A stretch of DNA of 64,000 nucleotides from Odobenus rosmarus divergens (lineage: Eukaryota; Chordata; Mammalia; Carnivora; Odobenidae), in assembly GCF_000321225.1 (NCBI RefSeq), contig NW_004450324.1:292214-356213 (forward strand). Direction: 5' to 3'. This document shows positions 12,466 through 26,400 of the stretch, in pieces (within the stretch, counting starts at the first letter, position 1; each line of letters opens with the position of its first letter). The notes beneath the pieces were generated by a model. It searched no databases and had not been told where the DNA came from. It worked only from the letters and a program-made list of their open reading frames with translations. A program made the translations under genes and the position numbers.

Positions 12466-13573
12466 TCATCCACTTTTGTCTTCGTCTGTTCCAGGGCTTG
12501 ATTCATGATCAAATTTTTTATTTTTATCATGTATGTGGTCATTTTCTTGACCCTTTGATTTTTGGTTTTCTTTTTCCACTGAGGATCTGGTCTTCTCATC
12601 CTCCTTATTTTTCAATGTGGAGAACTTTAATTCATTGTCCTGACTACTTTGTTTTATTTTTGAGAACGGACTTTGATCTCTATCAGCCTTTTTTTCCCTA
12701 TTATTTGAGCTATTATGATCTCGGTTTTTAGAGTACATTCTCTTCTCACCCTCAGAATTTTCTTTTCTGTGTGAACTCTTACTTTCTTGGTTTCTATGTT
12801 TTTCTTTGTTTCTGCTTTGACTCTCCTCTCTGTCTGAGCTCCGTGAATCCCTCCTCCGCCGCCTCCTCTCTTTACTCCTTGATCTTCCGGGCGTTGCTCT
12901 TCTCTCTCGGCTCCGGGACCTTCCCCGTCTCCTGTACTCTTGCTCTCTGTATCTGTGGTACTCCTTGCTTCTGCTGCGGTCTCGGTCGTGGCTTCTGGAT
13001 CGCACTCTTCTGCTCCTGTCCCTGCTTCTGCTTCGGTCCCTTGTTCTACTATTGTAACTGTGTTTGCCTTTAGTGGTATCACGTTCTCTACTTCTAGACT
13101 GGGCACGTCTATCCTTTTCCTTACTTTTATTATGATCGTGCTCGTTACTTTTTGATTCTAACTGTTTAGACTTCTCTTTACTTCTACTCCTTTCCTGATC
13201 TTTTCCTTTAGAATCAGACTTTTCTTTTTCTTTAACAATCTCATGATCCCTTTCTTTACTCCTTGACCTCACCCTCTTTTCTTCATGTCTATTATGCTTC
13301 GGATCTCTTTCTTTACTCTTGGATTTCTCTTTGCTCTTACTCCTACTTTTCGATTTGGCCCTTTTCTTCACTTTGTTTTTATTATACTTATCATCCTTTT
13401 CTGAGTTTCTTCTGATGTCTCTCTCTTTGCTGTTAGATTTGTGGTCTTTAACTTTCTTTTCCTTTTCACTTTTTCTGTTTGGACTCTCAGACACATGCCT
13501 GTGATCAGTTACTTTTTTCTCTTTTACTCTAACTGGACTTCTTTGATTTTCTTTTATTTCATTTAACTCACTC
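12466..13573 (-). CDS. PPIG: PPIG coding exon 12 (RS domain and stop)
   Basis: Residues 385-753, [16 protein letters not shown] to TDEDKSG, TGA at 12468-12466. It is dense in RS, SRSK, RDR and KE repeats with a short six-Arg run. Acceptor TTTTTTAG. The open frame continues upstream into the intron, but the splice site marks the real boundary. Several open frames on other frames of this exon are composition shadows. Confidence 0.97.
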
Positions 13574-16500
13574 CTAAAAAATAAGGAGAAAAAAAAGCTT
13601 TTTGGAAATTTTATTAGAAAAAGGATGATGTCCATTATTAGCCAAAATGGTATTCTGTATTTTTTAAAATATTCAGAAACAATTGAAATGGCTATAAATT
13701 GAACTTTATGTACAAGAGTAAAAACCGAAATACTTGTCACTACATGTGAAATAATATAGGTAAATCTTACTTATCCCCTTTGATCCATCTTTCACCACTT
13801 GATACCCTCATTCTTTGTGCTCTCTGCATCTCTTGCCTCCAATGTGGAGGAGTCTCACTACGTCTGAAACGATCCCTTGATCTGGATCTAGAAGGAGTTC
13901 GGTAACGCTTAAAAAAATAAAATGGGAAAAATATTAACTTCCTAAAAATATAAAAGCATTACAATCATAGCTGTAGCCTATACATTTCTAGGTTCAAATA
14001 AAATGTCTTGTACTTCTATACCCTCTAAAATAACTAAGATTTCCTAATTTTCAGGTATGAACCCAGTGAGGCAAAAATACTTTAAACACTCACTCATACT
14101 ATAAATTCCAAATAAAAAGCATTACCCACACAGACTCTAGCCACCCATGTCCTCTTCACAGAACTATCCTATTTAAGTGATGCTACTGGATCCTAACAGG
14201 TACAGGAACCCTTACAAGTTGCCAAGTTTCAATTTGGAAATATGTATTCTTGATGTTTCCAAGCAAATATCCCATATTAGGAGAAAAACTGAGTAAATGC
14301 ATAATGTTCATTTATTTAACCAGTATTTACTCAGCTCTTGGAATGGCCAACCACTCTACCATGTGTTGCAGAAACATTAGTGAGCCAAGGCATGTCTCAA
14401 TTTTGCTCTTTTGGAACTTGAATTCTATAAGGCTAGGAGAACCCTTAGATAGATATATATAATCACAGATATTCTCAAGCACAAATCAGTTACAATTAGA
14501 ATCAGCATAAAGGAAATACAAGGTGCTCAGAGAATACATAACAGAGATCCGGCCTAGTACAGGGAAAATTAAATGATAATTAAAAGCTAACAACTAACAA
14601 AGATGCATGAAGAGTTACATAGGCAAGGGTAAGGAAAAGAAGGTAGAAGTGTGAGGATGGATGGGTAAGGAAGAATATGTGAAGCATAAGAAATATCTTA
14701 TTTGAAGGTCCCAAAACAGGAAAAAACATTGCACATTTTAGAAATGACCACAAGATAGATCAGTATGGCTAAAGATAAAAACTGCCAGGGAGGGACGCCT
14801 GGGTGGCTCAGTCAGTTAAGCATCTGCCTTCGGCTCAGGTCATGACCCCAGGGTCCTGGGATAGAGTCCCACATCAGGCTCTTTCCTCAGCAGGGAGCCT
14901 GCTTCTCCCTCTGCCTGCCACTCCCCGCCCCGCTTGTGCGGTCTCGCTCTCTGACAAATAAATAAATAAAATCTTAAAAACAAACAAGCCAACAAAAAAA
15001 AAAACTTCCAGGGAAAATAATAACTAGATAATACTGATGAGGTAAGCAAGGACTAGATTTTATAAGGTCTCATAGGCCATGGTAACAATTTTGGATTTAT
15101 CCTATAATTGATGGCAAAGGAATGACATTTTCATTCTTAAATGACCATTCTGGGGGCGCCTGGGTGGCTCAGTCATTAAGCGTCTGCCTTCGGCTCAGGT
15201 CATGATCCCAGGGTCCTGGGATCAAGTCCCACGTCAGGCTTCTTGCTTGGCAGGAAGCCTGCTTCTCCCTCACCCACTCCCCCTGCTTGTGTTCCCTCTC
15301 TCGCTGTTTCTGTGTCTTAAATCTTAAAAAAAAAAAACCTTAAAAAAAAAAAAAAAGACCATTCTGGATGCTGTTTTGAGAAAGAATTCTATCAGTGATT
15401 CTCAAATTGTAGTCTAGGGATCCCAAGACTCAGGGGATCTGTAAAGTCAAAACTATTTTCATTATATCATATTATTTGCCTTTTTCACTTTCACTCTTTC
15501 ATTATTGTACAGTGGAGTTTTTCAGACTACATGACGTTTTAGTATCTTTGCTCTCATAGCTAATGGAATGTGTGCTTATATATTCTTGTATTTTAAATAG
15601 TTCTTCGTTTTAATTTCTAAAACTATAAATATCGATGGATATAACCCATATCACAAAAGCTCCTTTGGATCCTCAGTAATTTTTAAGAGTGTAAAGAGAA
15701 GGGCACCTGGGTGGCTCAGGGATCGAGCCCTGCATCAGGCTCCCTGCTCAGCAGGAAGCCTGCTTCTCCCTCTCCCACTCCCCGCTGCTTGTGTTCCCTC
15801 TCTTGCTGTGTCTCTCTCTGTCAAATAAATAAAATCTTTAAAAAAAAAAAAAAAAAAGCGTAAAGAGATTCTGGGGCACCTGGGTGGCTCAGTCAAGTGT
15901 CCAACTTCTTGATTTCAGCTCAGGTCTTGATCTCAAGGTTGTGAGTTCAAGCCCCGCATTTAAAAAGAAAAAAAAAAGTGTAAAGAGAGTTCTAAGACAA
16001 AAAAGTTTGAGAACTGCCATGAGAACAGTGAGAAGGCCATTTATAGTTCAGAGAATATACAAAGGTAAACTGAATTAAGGTGGTAGGAGCAAAGCTTGAG
16101 AAGTAGATGGATTTCAAAGTATTTAGAAGGTTGAAACGAAGGGATTTGGTTTTGGTGCTGGATAAGATATACAAGGTAGGAAAGGAGAGAAATAAAATGA
16201 TTCTTGGGCTTTAAGTAACTGCACAGGTGTTGGGTGTCTATCAGTGAGAGCAGGAACCTAAAGGGGGTCTGAAGAGGAAGTGCTTATGCTCAACATTATA
16301 TACACTGAGTGTGAGGTGTCTGTTAAGCAACTAGCTGGCTGTCAAATAAGTCTTGGCACCAGAAAAGCAGATGAGCATTTGATACTTATCAACACACAGG
16401 TAAGCCACTGAAGCTGTGGGAGTGATGAGACTGCCCAAGGACCATATGCAGAGTAAGAAGAGTTTGAACCCTGAGGTACTACTCTATTAAAGGCCAGGTA

Positions 16501-17450
16501 TAAGAGGATGAACTGGCAGTGGACATTCAAAATAGACTGGCCAGAGACAGAAAGAAAATAGGACAGAAGCAAGTGGAAAGAGTATTACAAGGAGGGAGAT
16601 TAATAAGACAAAGACTGAAAGGACCCACTGGATTTTATGACATATAGCCAACCATATAGTAAGTGCTATTTTCAGCAGAATGGTAGAAGATGAACTGAAA
16701 TGGTTTAGGAATGAGTAAGAAGTGAAGAAATAATATACCAAGTAGAGCCACATTTCTAAAAAATTTTGAAGAGACAAGATATTCGGATGGGGAGAATCCA
16801 GTAAAGAGGATGAAATACAGGAACAGGGTTAATTTTTATTAATTTTTAAAAAGACTAGAGATATAATGGTCAGGAAGTAACAAGGAGGCACAAGAAAGAC
16901 ACTGATCTCATTTTACACCATGCACATGTAAAATCTATTAACATCCATATATTTTCAGTTTGGAAGTACCAACACAAAGAAGTTACTATGAAAAGAGAAC
17001 ATGGGGCGCCTGGGTGGCTCAGTCATTAAGCGTCTGCCTTCGGCTCAGGTCATGATCCCAGGGTCCTGGAATCGAGCCCCGCATCAGGCTCCCTGCTCAG
17101 CAGGAAGTCTGCTTCTCCCTCTCCCCCTCCCCCTGCTTGTGTTCCCTCTCTCGCTGTGTCTCTCTCTGTCAAATACATAAATAAAATCTTTAAAAAAAAT
17201 AATAAATAAAATAAAAAGAGAACATAATTCAATATCCATATCTACTCTAAATATTTATGTATAAAACAATATTTAAGAAACACTCAAATTATTTATGATA
17301 AATGCAATATTAAGATTTCTGGGAAAAGAATCACCTACCCTTGGTCCTCTTCCTTTAATTTTCCTGCCAGACCTAGTAACTAAAAGTCGCCTCTGGTATG
17401 AAGCAGGCTGGGAGTTAGGTGGATTACTAGAAGGAAGCAAAGGGAAAATT

Positions 17451-17493
<43 letters not shown>

Positions 17494-20400
17494 GAATATT
17501 ACTTGGTCATCAAAAAATGAAATCTTAACCATTTGCAATGATGTGGATGGAACTAGAGGGTATTATGCTAAGTGAAATAAGTCAGACAGAGAAAGACAAT
17601 TATATGATTTCACACAAATGTGCAAGTTAAACAAGACAGATGATCATAAGGGAAGAGAGGGAAGAATAAAATCAGACGAAATCAGAGAGGGAGACAAACC
17701 ATAAGAGACTCTTAACTATGAGAAACAAACAGGGTTGCTGGAGGGATGGGGTAACTGGGTGATGGGCATTAAGGAGGGCACCTGATGTAAATTAGCACTG
17801 GGTATTGTATGCAACTGATGAATCACTAGATTCTACCTCTGAAACTAATAAAACATATGTTAATGAATTAAATTTAAATTAAAACAACTATAAAAATGAA
17901 TCTGGAGAATATACTTTACTGATCTAAACTAATAAATTTAAATCTTATACATAATCAGTAGTTTTCAATGTTATCAATTCCTACTAGGTATCTGGAAAAG
18001 TATGGGAGCATTTTTCAACTGTCAATGACTAGACAGTGCTACTGGTACTTAGAACCATGAGTTAGGAATGCTAAAATCTTGCAATGCATGAGAATGAAGA
18101 ACTATTCTGCCCCAAAATGCCAGCTGTGTGCTGAGAAACCCTGTTAATTAACCATTTTTAAGATGAAATTAACTTGAAAGCATTAAGGAAAATCAACATA
18201 GAAGAGTTCATATAGCTCAGCGTAGATGGTATGCCACTAAGAAAATAATTTTAAAACTATCTTATTCCAGGGGTGCCTGGGTGGCTCAGTAGGGTTGAGC
18301 ATCTGACTCTTGATTTTGGCTCAGGTCATGATCTTAGGGTCCTGGGATCAAGCCCTTGTTGGGCTCTGTGCTCTATGGGTAGTCTGCTTGAGATTCTCTC
18401 CCTCTACCCCTCCCTCTGCTCACGCACACACTCTCTCTAAAATAACTAAAATCTTTAAAAAAGAAAAAAACAACCCCATCTTATTCCAAAGTAGCTTATA
18501 ATCCTATAAGCAACTGTTCACTGTTAAAAGAACTATAGAAAAGATTAATGATAATAAAGTAGGCACAAGCTGGCATGAATTAGCAAAACATATATATCCT
18601 GGTTTACACCAAAAAGGGAAACTGTTTTCAAAAAATAATGAGTTAATATTTAATTAGCACAAACAATATCCATGTAAGTTATATTTGAAAAGTTCATTCT
18701 AAAGTAGTTCAAACATTATCTCTGTAATATTTATTTCCTTAAAAATACCTTTCCTAGTACTTGAGGAAAAATTAACTCAATCCAATCCACTGAAATTACT
18801 CCAAGTTTCAAATAAATTTTTTTAAAAAGAAACTAAGATTTATTTTTATATTTTTACTGTATTGTGAAAGTATATGGGAGATACTCAGAACTGTATTACT
18901 TTTATGTTATTAACAATACAATTCTAATCATAAATAAGAAAATGACTTCAATCTTTTTTCTATTTTTGAACATAATTATTAAAATGATTTATAAAGAACC
19001 AATAGGCCAACTAATACTAATAATGTGAATTTACACAGAAAAATTTTCAAAGAACTTGAATATATCAATTTTCATTACCACAATACTATAAATCAGGCAT
19101 GAAAACAGCAATAAAGGTTCTTACTTGCTTAGAAGTTTAATATATACAAATTACACAGTAAGACAGCTTGTTTTAAATGGAATTGGTCTGAAATGCCACA
19201 ATGCATCTTTTTGCAGTGCTTATTTTTCAAAAAAGTAACTTTTAACTCAAAATCTGTTTGAATTAAATCAGTTTATCTTTTTAGATATATAATTAACAAA
19301 AAGGAGCTTTGCTAACATTATCCTATAAAAAAAGATTTCAATCTTGGGACAAGGTCACCAATTAAATCTTGTTTAAAGTACATAAAGACTTAAAAAAAAA
19401 AGTTGTTTTAAAAAGTGTAGGACACTCTACAAGATAGACACATTAACATACCACTCTCTCTCTCGCTCTCTTTCTCTGTTTTTCCTTTCTTTTTCATCAG
19501 CTTTAGGAGGACTTTTTCTCATTAGGAATCTATTTTCAGGTATAGGAGGGATCTCTTCTGGACGGACAGTAGACTGGGGTTGTGCTTCAAGATTTTCAGT
19601 CTCACTTTCACTAGATGCACTTAACAGAAAATATACCAAAAAAAAATTCCATTTCGTTATTATGCACCTATCCCAAATTTCCAATTGTTGGTATTTCTTT
19701 CCTTTGTAAGATGTCACAATATATAAGCCACCCTGCCCACCCCCTCAAAGATGCAATAACATACAGAAATACCTCCTTCATTCCTCTGACAAACCAGCTA
19801 ACCAACCCAAAACCAAAACCAACTGTTTCCATTATCACATTCTCAGAAAGTATTTTCCAATAAAATGGATCTAAAACATGGAACTCCACAGGCAATGTAC
19901 TCTGATAAATTTAAAATACTTAAAAATGTAGGCAAAGAAATTAGTTGCTTTAAAGACAATAGGCATAAAACAAGTTTTAGTACATAGATTATTTCAGACA
20001 AAACAGAAAAAGTAAATATACTGACAATATTTGCTTTTACCCTTGTTTTCATAGCAATAAAGGAAATAGAGGACAAAAAAAGCAAGAGAGACTGCTATAA
20101 AAAATAAGGAAAATAATAATTGGTTTCCTATAATTCTCATTAATCCTATATATTCCTCCTAAGAAACACAAACCTATAAAACCAAAAGCATCTTTTCACT
20201 GAGTTCAGACAAACAGAATTGAATGGCTTTGTTGAAAATGATATGAATGTACCTAAATTTAATCTACAGACTGTAGAATCAAAATGGTCTTATACTTAAT
20301 GCTCGGAAATATTTCTCACTATTTTAATATTGCCATACAGATGATCCAAAATCCCAATAAGTTTACTTTTAAACTGAAGGGAATTAGAATATAAAGCTAG

Positions 20401-23400
20401 TATTATAAAAGAATTTAAGACCTTTTCTTGCTTTTCTTTCGCTTCTTCTTTTCTTTCTTGTGTTTTCGGGAATTTTTCCTATGTTTCTTTTTTCTTTTTT
20501 TTGATTTCTCTTCAGAAGCACTTTCTGAATCAGAAGAATCAGAAGACGACTGAGAATCACTTGAGCTATCTGAGTCACTGGATGAGGAGGAAGATGATGA
20601 TGATGACTTATGTCTTTTCTTTTCTTCTTTCTTAGCTTTAATAAGAAACAAAAAAGGTTTTGGTCAGCACTTTTTAGATAAACTTTATAAGTGGAAATTT
20701 AGATTTGCAGCAGATTCTCACTAAGTCCAGTATTTAACACTTAGCTCATCCAGCTATTTGAACTGAGGAGTACAGGAAAGGAGTCAAGACTTAGGATTAG
20801 AATCCAGATCTCTGGATTCAAAGATCGAAGCTGTATCTATTACACCAAAGAATTTTGGAAAAGTAACAGGTAAGTCTAAAACACTAAGTTGATTTTAGGA
20901 AACATTTAAATGACAGTTTCTAAAAAGCACAGATTTTTAAGAGTCCCGGATTCGAATCTTCTTGTGGTTTTCAACTTTTTCTATTATCAAGAATAGAGGT
21001 AGAACTGTAGGAGAGAAATAACACACACAAAAAATACTTTGCATAAATGTGGAAAATAAGAAACATGACTCCACTGGCATCGGCTTGTTTCAATGCCTGA
21101 GCATTCCTCTAATGATTAAGAAATTTAGCTTAGTTGAAGAGAATTACCACAGAGGGTAGTCATTTGCCAATGGTTAATAACTATGCTACAAAACTATGCT
21201 ACAAAAATAATTTCAAATTGAAATTTTATTTTGGATTAAGTAGGTAATAATTTTTAAAGGGATCCCAAAACTCAAATGCTTTAAGGACTAGGCAACAAGT
21301 ATAAATAAGTGAAATTAACCAGGTATGATACAACAGGAATTGGGGAAAGATAAGACAAACCGAAAAGAGCCTGACTCATCTAAAGGTATTCTAATTCAAA
21401 CTATGGTGGACTTAAAGTGAAATCAGGCCAAAGATGGGACAACACTGATATATGGATAAGTATAACAAACTGGAACACATCAAATATATTAGAATTCATC
21501 AGTTCATATATAAAGAATTTACCTGCTTTTCCTTATACAAACTGTACCACAGGCTAACCAAACAGTAAATGAAAGGAAGATGCTCTTTTACCAAAAGTAT
21601 TCCAGGAATAAATGAAGCAGAAATTATGATTAGGATATCATCATTTTGCAACTCATAATGAGGCACTGACACCAAGAACTGCTGCAGAGCACAAAAACTA
21701 CTTTTCGTATATGACACTTGCTATCATCAAATAAATAAAATAAATAAATCCATCCATCCATCCAAACTGCATCTGATCAACTTTCTAGACCTAACTACAA
21801 AGTCATATGAAATAGAGGCAAAAAAGAACACATTACGTAACAAAGATGCAATCAGTATAATCTAATGTCTGTAGTAATGGGAAACACTACAGGACAAATG
21901 ACGTAGCTTGTTCAACAAATAAATCTCAAGGAAACAAAAGAGATGGTACTGGAAATCTGTTTAAAACAAAATCAAAAAAATTTCACAAACCCAATGTCTG
22001 AACCTTACTTGGATTCAAATTAAAACATTAAAAAAATTACATTAATGAAACAATTAGAAATTTGAACACTGACAGGAATATTTAGGAATATACATGTGTG
22101 TACATATTATGATATTAGTTTTCTTAAAAGAATCGTTTTTTAGACCAATAATGAAATATTTATCAATAAAATGTTATGCCTAGAATTTACTTCAAAATAA
22201 CAAGAGGGGCGCCTGGGTGGCTCAGATGGTTAGCGTCTGCCTTCGGCTCAGGTCATGATCTTCAGGTCCTGGGATCAAGCCCCGCATTGGGCTCCCTGCT
22301 CAGCAGGGAGTCTGTTTCTCCCTCTTCCTCTCCCCACTACTCCTGCTCTCTCTCTCTCTCACTCTGTATCTCTCTGTCTCAAATGAATAAATAATAAAAA
22401 AAAATTCTTTAAAAAAACAAACAAAAAAAACAAAATAACAAGAAAGGGAAAACTGGCCAGGATATAGGTAAAATGATACTGGCCATGACTTAATTGTTGA
22501 AGCTGAGTAATGAACACTATTGTTTGGTTATACTACTTCAACCACTTCTGTATATGTTAGTATTTTCCATGATAAAAAAAAAATCAGAGCACAAAGAAAA
22601 TACATCTTTGGACTGACTGTTGGTTGATTACAGACCTTAATTGAAAGGGTTAACAGCTGGTTTATAGCCTTTCCTTTAGCCTCCGGAGCACCTGAGGATC
22701 TGGCAGTTGGCCAAATCATTCTTGAAACTCTTAGCTCAGAATTTATAGGAGTGTCCTAATTAAAAGATAAATGACAATCTGGCTGAAGTTACTATGTACT
22801 TTACCCAGGACTTGCGGTTCACCACACCAAGATTGTTTTTCCAGTACAGTAAGATGCTGCTGCACTGGAGAATAGGAATAAGGTATAAAAGGTGAAGGCA
22901 GGGGGAAGGGGAAAAAAAAAAAGGTGAAGGGACCTGAGGTAAAGGCTTCATCACACAGCCATGTTCCTCAGGATCATGAACATAACAAGAGTGAGATGCC
23001 TGGGACATACGCAAGCTCTGCCTAGAAATCATGAGATCTCTACTATGTTGTTGCTGTACAAACTACGCTGTTCCTGTCCTGAATCCTTTCTTAAAGGAAA
23101 ATAAACTTAGTGCTGAGTAAAGTCTATTTTGTATTTTGTCTCATGAGTCCAACTGTTAATCTGAACCCAAGCCCACTATTGTCAGTTGAGGCAAAGAATG
23201 GGTATGTAAACATATACAAACTGAAACATCCACTTATATATACTACAAACCTGAGAGATGGGTGGGTGGGTAGGAGGTAATCAAACTTGAACTGAAGGAA
23301 TAAATTCATAATGAGTAACTCTAAATATGAGATCACAAAATAGGCAAGCAAAATATTTCACATAAACACAGTAATGCTTTACTTGATTACCATCATTTAC

Positions 23401-26400
23401 CAGATTAACAAAGCTTTATTTACCAGTTCCAACTTATATTTATTTTGCACTGAGATTCTTTCCCATGATAAATACACTGCAGTTCGCTTCTTTAACAAAC
23501 AAACCTAATCTCCCCACCAAATGTATTAAATATATTTCAAATGACCATAATTTAGTTCACATATCACTTTTTTAAAAATATTTTATTTATTTGAGAGCAA
23601 GGGAGAGAGTGAGAGACAGAGAGAAAGCACGCACACGCATGCATCCACGAGCAGGGGGAGTGGAAGAGGGAAAAGCAGACTCCTTGCTGAGTAGGGAGAC
23701 CAATGCGGGATTCGTTCCCAGGACCCTGGGATCATGACCTGAGCCGAAGGCAGTCGCTCAACCAAGTGAGCTACCTAGGCGCCTTCACACATCACTTTTC
23801 AAGAAAACATTTGAGTGAAGCAAGATATCACAATATGACATGCCAGAGAGAGATTTATGATTTTTTATGGTAATATAATCTGTCTGTATATCAGATGACA
23901 TCTACTATAAGAGGAAAATAAATTGTGTTTTAGGAAAAATGCCTTGGAAAGGCGCTTAGAAAGCTCTAAGGTTGAAAAAAAAATTCCCTCTTCTGATGTT
24001 TATTATTTTACAAGTGAAATTTAGTTTACATGCCCTTTTCCTATGATCTGCTCAGGGAAAAAAAAGAAAATGTTTGAGAAAGAAATGGCAGTTGAAGAAC
24101 AGAAGAGTGAAAAGGCAAAAAATAGGGACATGACAAAATCAGTATTTTTTTTTTTTTTTAGGATTTTATTTATTTATTTGACAGAGACAGTGAGAGAGGG
24201 AACACAAGCAAGCGGAATGTGAGAGGGAGAAGCAGGTTTCCCGCAGAGCAGGGAGCCCGACGTGGGGCTTGATCCCAGAACCCTGGGATCATGACCCGAG
24301 CTGAAGGCAGACGCTTAACCAAATGAGCCACCCCGGCACCCCAAATCAGTATTAGTTCTAACAGAATATATCCTGAGTCTCAAAATCTGTGTTAACTAAA
24401 TTTAAAAATATGATTTAGGCACATTGTGAATCTGACTGAAACTTTATCCTTCTCAGATCAACAAATACAGATGACCACACCCTTGTACAGTCAAAATTCC
24501 ATTTTGACTCCACAGAAACTTAAATGGCCTACTGTTGACCAGAAACCTTACCAATAATTATAAAGTCAAGCAACACATATTTTTGTAGGTTTGTATGGAT
24601 TATATACTGTATTTTACCTTTTTAGAGACGAGAGGTGGAGAGAGAGAAGGGGGGGCAGAGGGGTGGAGGGAGGGAGCGAGAGAGAGAGAGCGCAAGTGTA
24701 GCAGGCTCTACGCTGAGCAGAGTCTGTAGGTATGGGCCTCAATCTCTCAACGCTGAGATCATGACCTGAGCCAAAATCAAGAGTTGGATGCTTAATCAAC
24801 TGAGCCACCCAGGCGCCCCTATATACTGTATTCTTAAAATAAGTGAGAGAAAAAATATTAAGAAAATCATAAGGGGCGCCTGGGTGGCTCAGTTGGTTAA
24901 GCCACTGCCTTCAGCTCAGGTCAGGATCCTGGAGTCCCGGGATCGAGTCCCGCATCAGGCTCCCCACTCAGCAGGGAGTCCGCTTCTTCCTCTGACCCTC
25001 CCCCCTCTCATGCTCTATCTCATTCCCTCTCTCAAATAAACAAATAAAATCTTAAAAAAAGAAAATCATAAGGATGAAAAATACATTTACAGTACTATTA
25101 TACTGTTTTTATATATTTTAAAAAATCCATGTATAAGTAGACTCGTGCAGTTCAAACCCGTGTGGCTCAAGGGTCAACTGTATGTTTAAATGAGTAATAT
25201 ATAGATAGTATATAGTACCTATAATAGTAAATAGTTTATAAATAGGTATGTAATATGAAGGCAGGATGTAGAGTATATGGGCAAGTTCCATAGTAAACTT
25301 AAAAGATATGCACCTTCCCTCACAGAGTTTAGAATCTATTTGCAAAATAAGACCAACAAGTGTGCGTGCATTCAATAGCAAACAGCATCAGAAAATATAC
25401 ACTTCAGTAAATTTTCTAGAAACTGACTATAAATTGTATTAGGATTTAAAGTGAGTATGGTTAATAAACACAAAAGTAAAAAAATAAAAAATAAACACAA
25501 AAGTAGAAAGACTTTCAAGAAGTCAGTTCCACTGTTACACAACATATGTATTCCTATAAATCACTATGCTGTATACGAAAAATTACACATAAAAACTACA
25601 TGGCTTATGGGAAAAATGGGAAAAGGGGTGCAAAACCCAAAAACTTCATCAATGACATAAAAAAAAGTACAGGAAACTAATACAAATGGCAGCAGAGTTT
25701 TACACACGTTAAATGGTTAATACATAAATACGACAATAAATGTGGCACTTTGAAAAAAACCTAGGGTTCACCTGTGGCAATAAATATTAGGGGGCTGTAA
25801 CTTGTGAGTTACTTGTGAGTAAGTAAAGTAGTGGAAGGGTGATCTAAAATCAGATGTAAGGTTTCAGCAGTAGATTGTGCTTGAGTGTGACTCTTAACAC
25901 AAGTAATTAACTGTGATACTTTAGTTGATGTTTAAGGTGTGTGTAATGTGTAATTTTTGTGTATTCCTGTAAAGCTGTTACCCTGGATGTAATTTTCTGC
26001 ATTCACTTTATGTTTCTTCTAAACAAGATCACGTATAAACGAAGGTGAAAAAGGTGTTATGTTGAAATTATTTTCTAATATACCAATTGAATAAAACAAA
26101 AGCATGTTTTCAAAACAAACAGTATAGCAAAACTGACTATATTATATTAAGATTTCATAGGAGTAGGAAAAGTGGGGAGTAATATCTGTACTTACAAAAT
26201 GCTAATAAGCACTGAACAAAAAGTCCCTTTATAGGTGTAATTTAAGAATGAGTAGATTAGGGGCACCTGGGTGCCTCAGTCGTTAAGCATCTGCCTTCAG
26301 CTCAGGTCATGATCCCAGGGTCCTGGGATCGAGCCCCGCATCAGGCTCCCTCCTCAGCAGGAAGCCTGCTTCTCCCTCTCCCCCTCTCCCTGCTTGTGTT

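Larger units (their letters stand above)
15393..16018. mobile_element. hAT-type non-autonomous element, split by two SINEs
   Basis: The ends are inverted: CAGTGATTCTCAAATTG at left and TTTGAGAACTGCC at right, in the style of MER/Charlie elements. The interior includes GATCCCAAGACTCAGGGGAT. It is interrupted at 15699-15977. Confidence 0.6.
13908..17338 (-). other. PPIG: PPIG intron between coding exons 10 and 11
   Basis: Contains an L2-like piece, a hAT element split by two SINEs, and three further SINEs. AATAAA on the - strand at 16840-16835 could serve an intronic poly(A) site. About 16080-16980 holds no recognisable element or exon. Confidence 0.6.
17427..19451 (-). other. PPIG: PPIG intron between coding exons 9 and 10
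   Basis: Holds the AC repeat, an L1 3' end and one old SINE. About 18500-19440 has no recognised repeat or exon beyond A/T-rich sequence. Confidence 0.6.
24591..25182 (-). mobile_element. Tigger2-like DNA element, split by two SINEs
   Basis: The right terminus reads GTGGCTCAAGGGTCAACTGTA after GTGCAGTTCAAACCCGTG, the terminal repeat of a Tigger2-type element in reverse. The left end is uncertain. SINEs at 24614 and 24874 interrupt it. Confidence 0.6.

Noticed and set aside
12654..13106. 150-codon open frame overlapping the PPIG RS exon in another - strand frame, and + strand frames opposite it
   Set aside because: They are by-products of the repetitive RS-coding composition; the PPIG frame matches the known protein throughout.
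17453..17491. CRISPR-like or functional tandem repeat
   Set aside because: It is a simple dinucleotide repeat next to an L1 end; there are no spacers, and the genome is mammalian.
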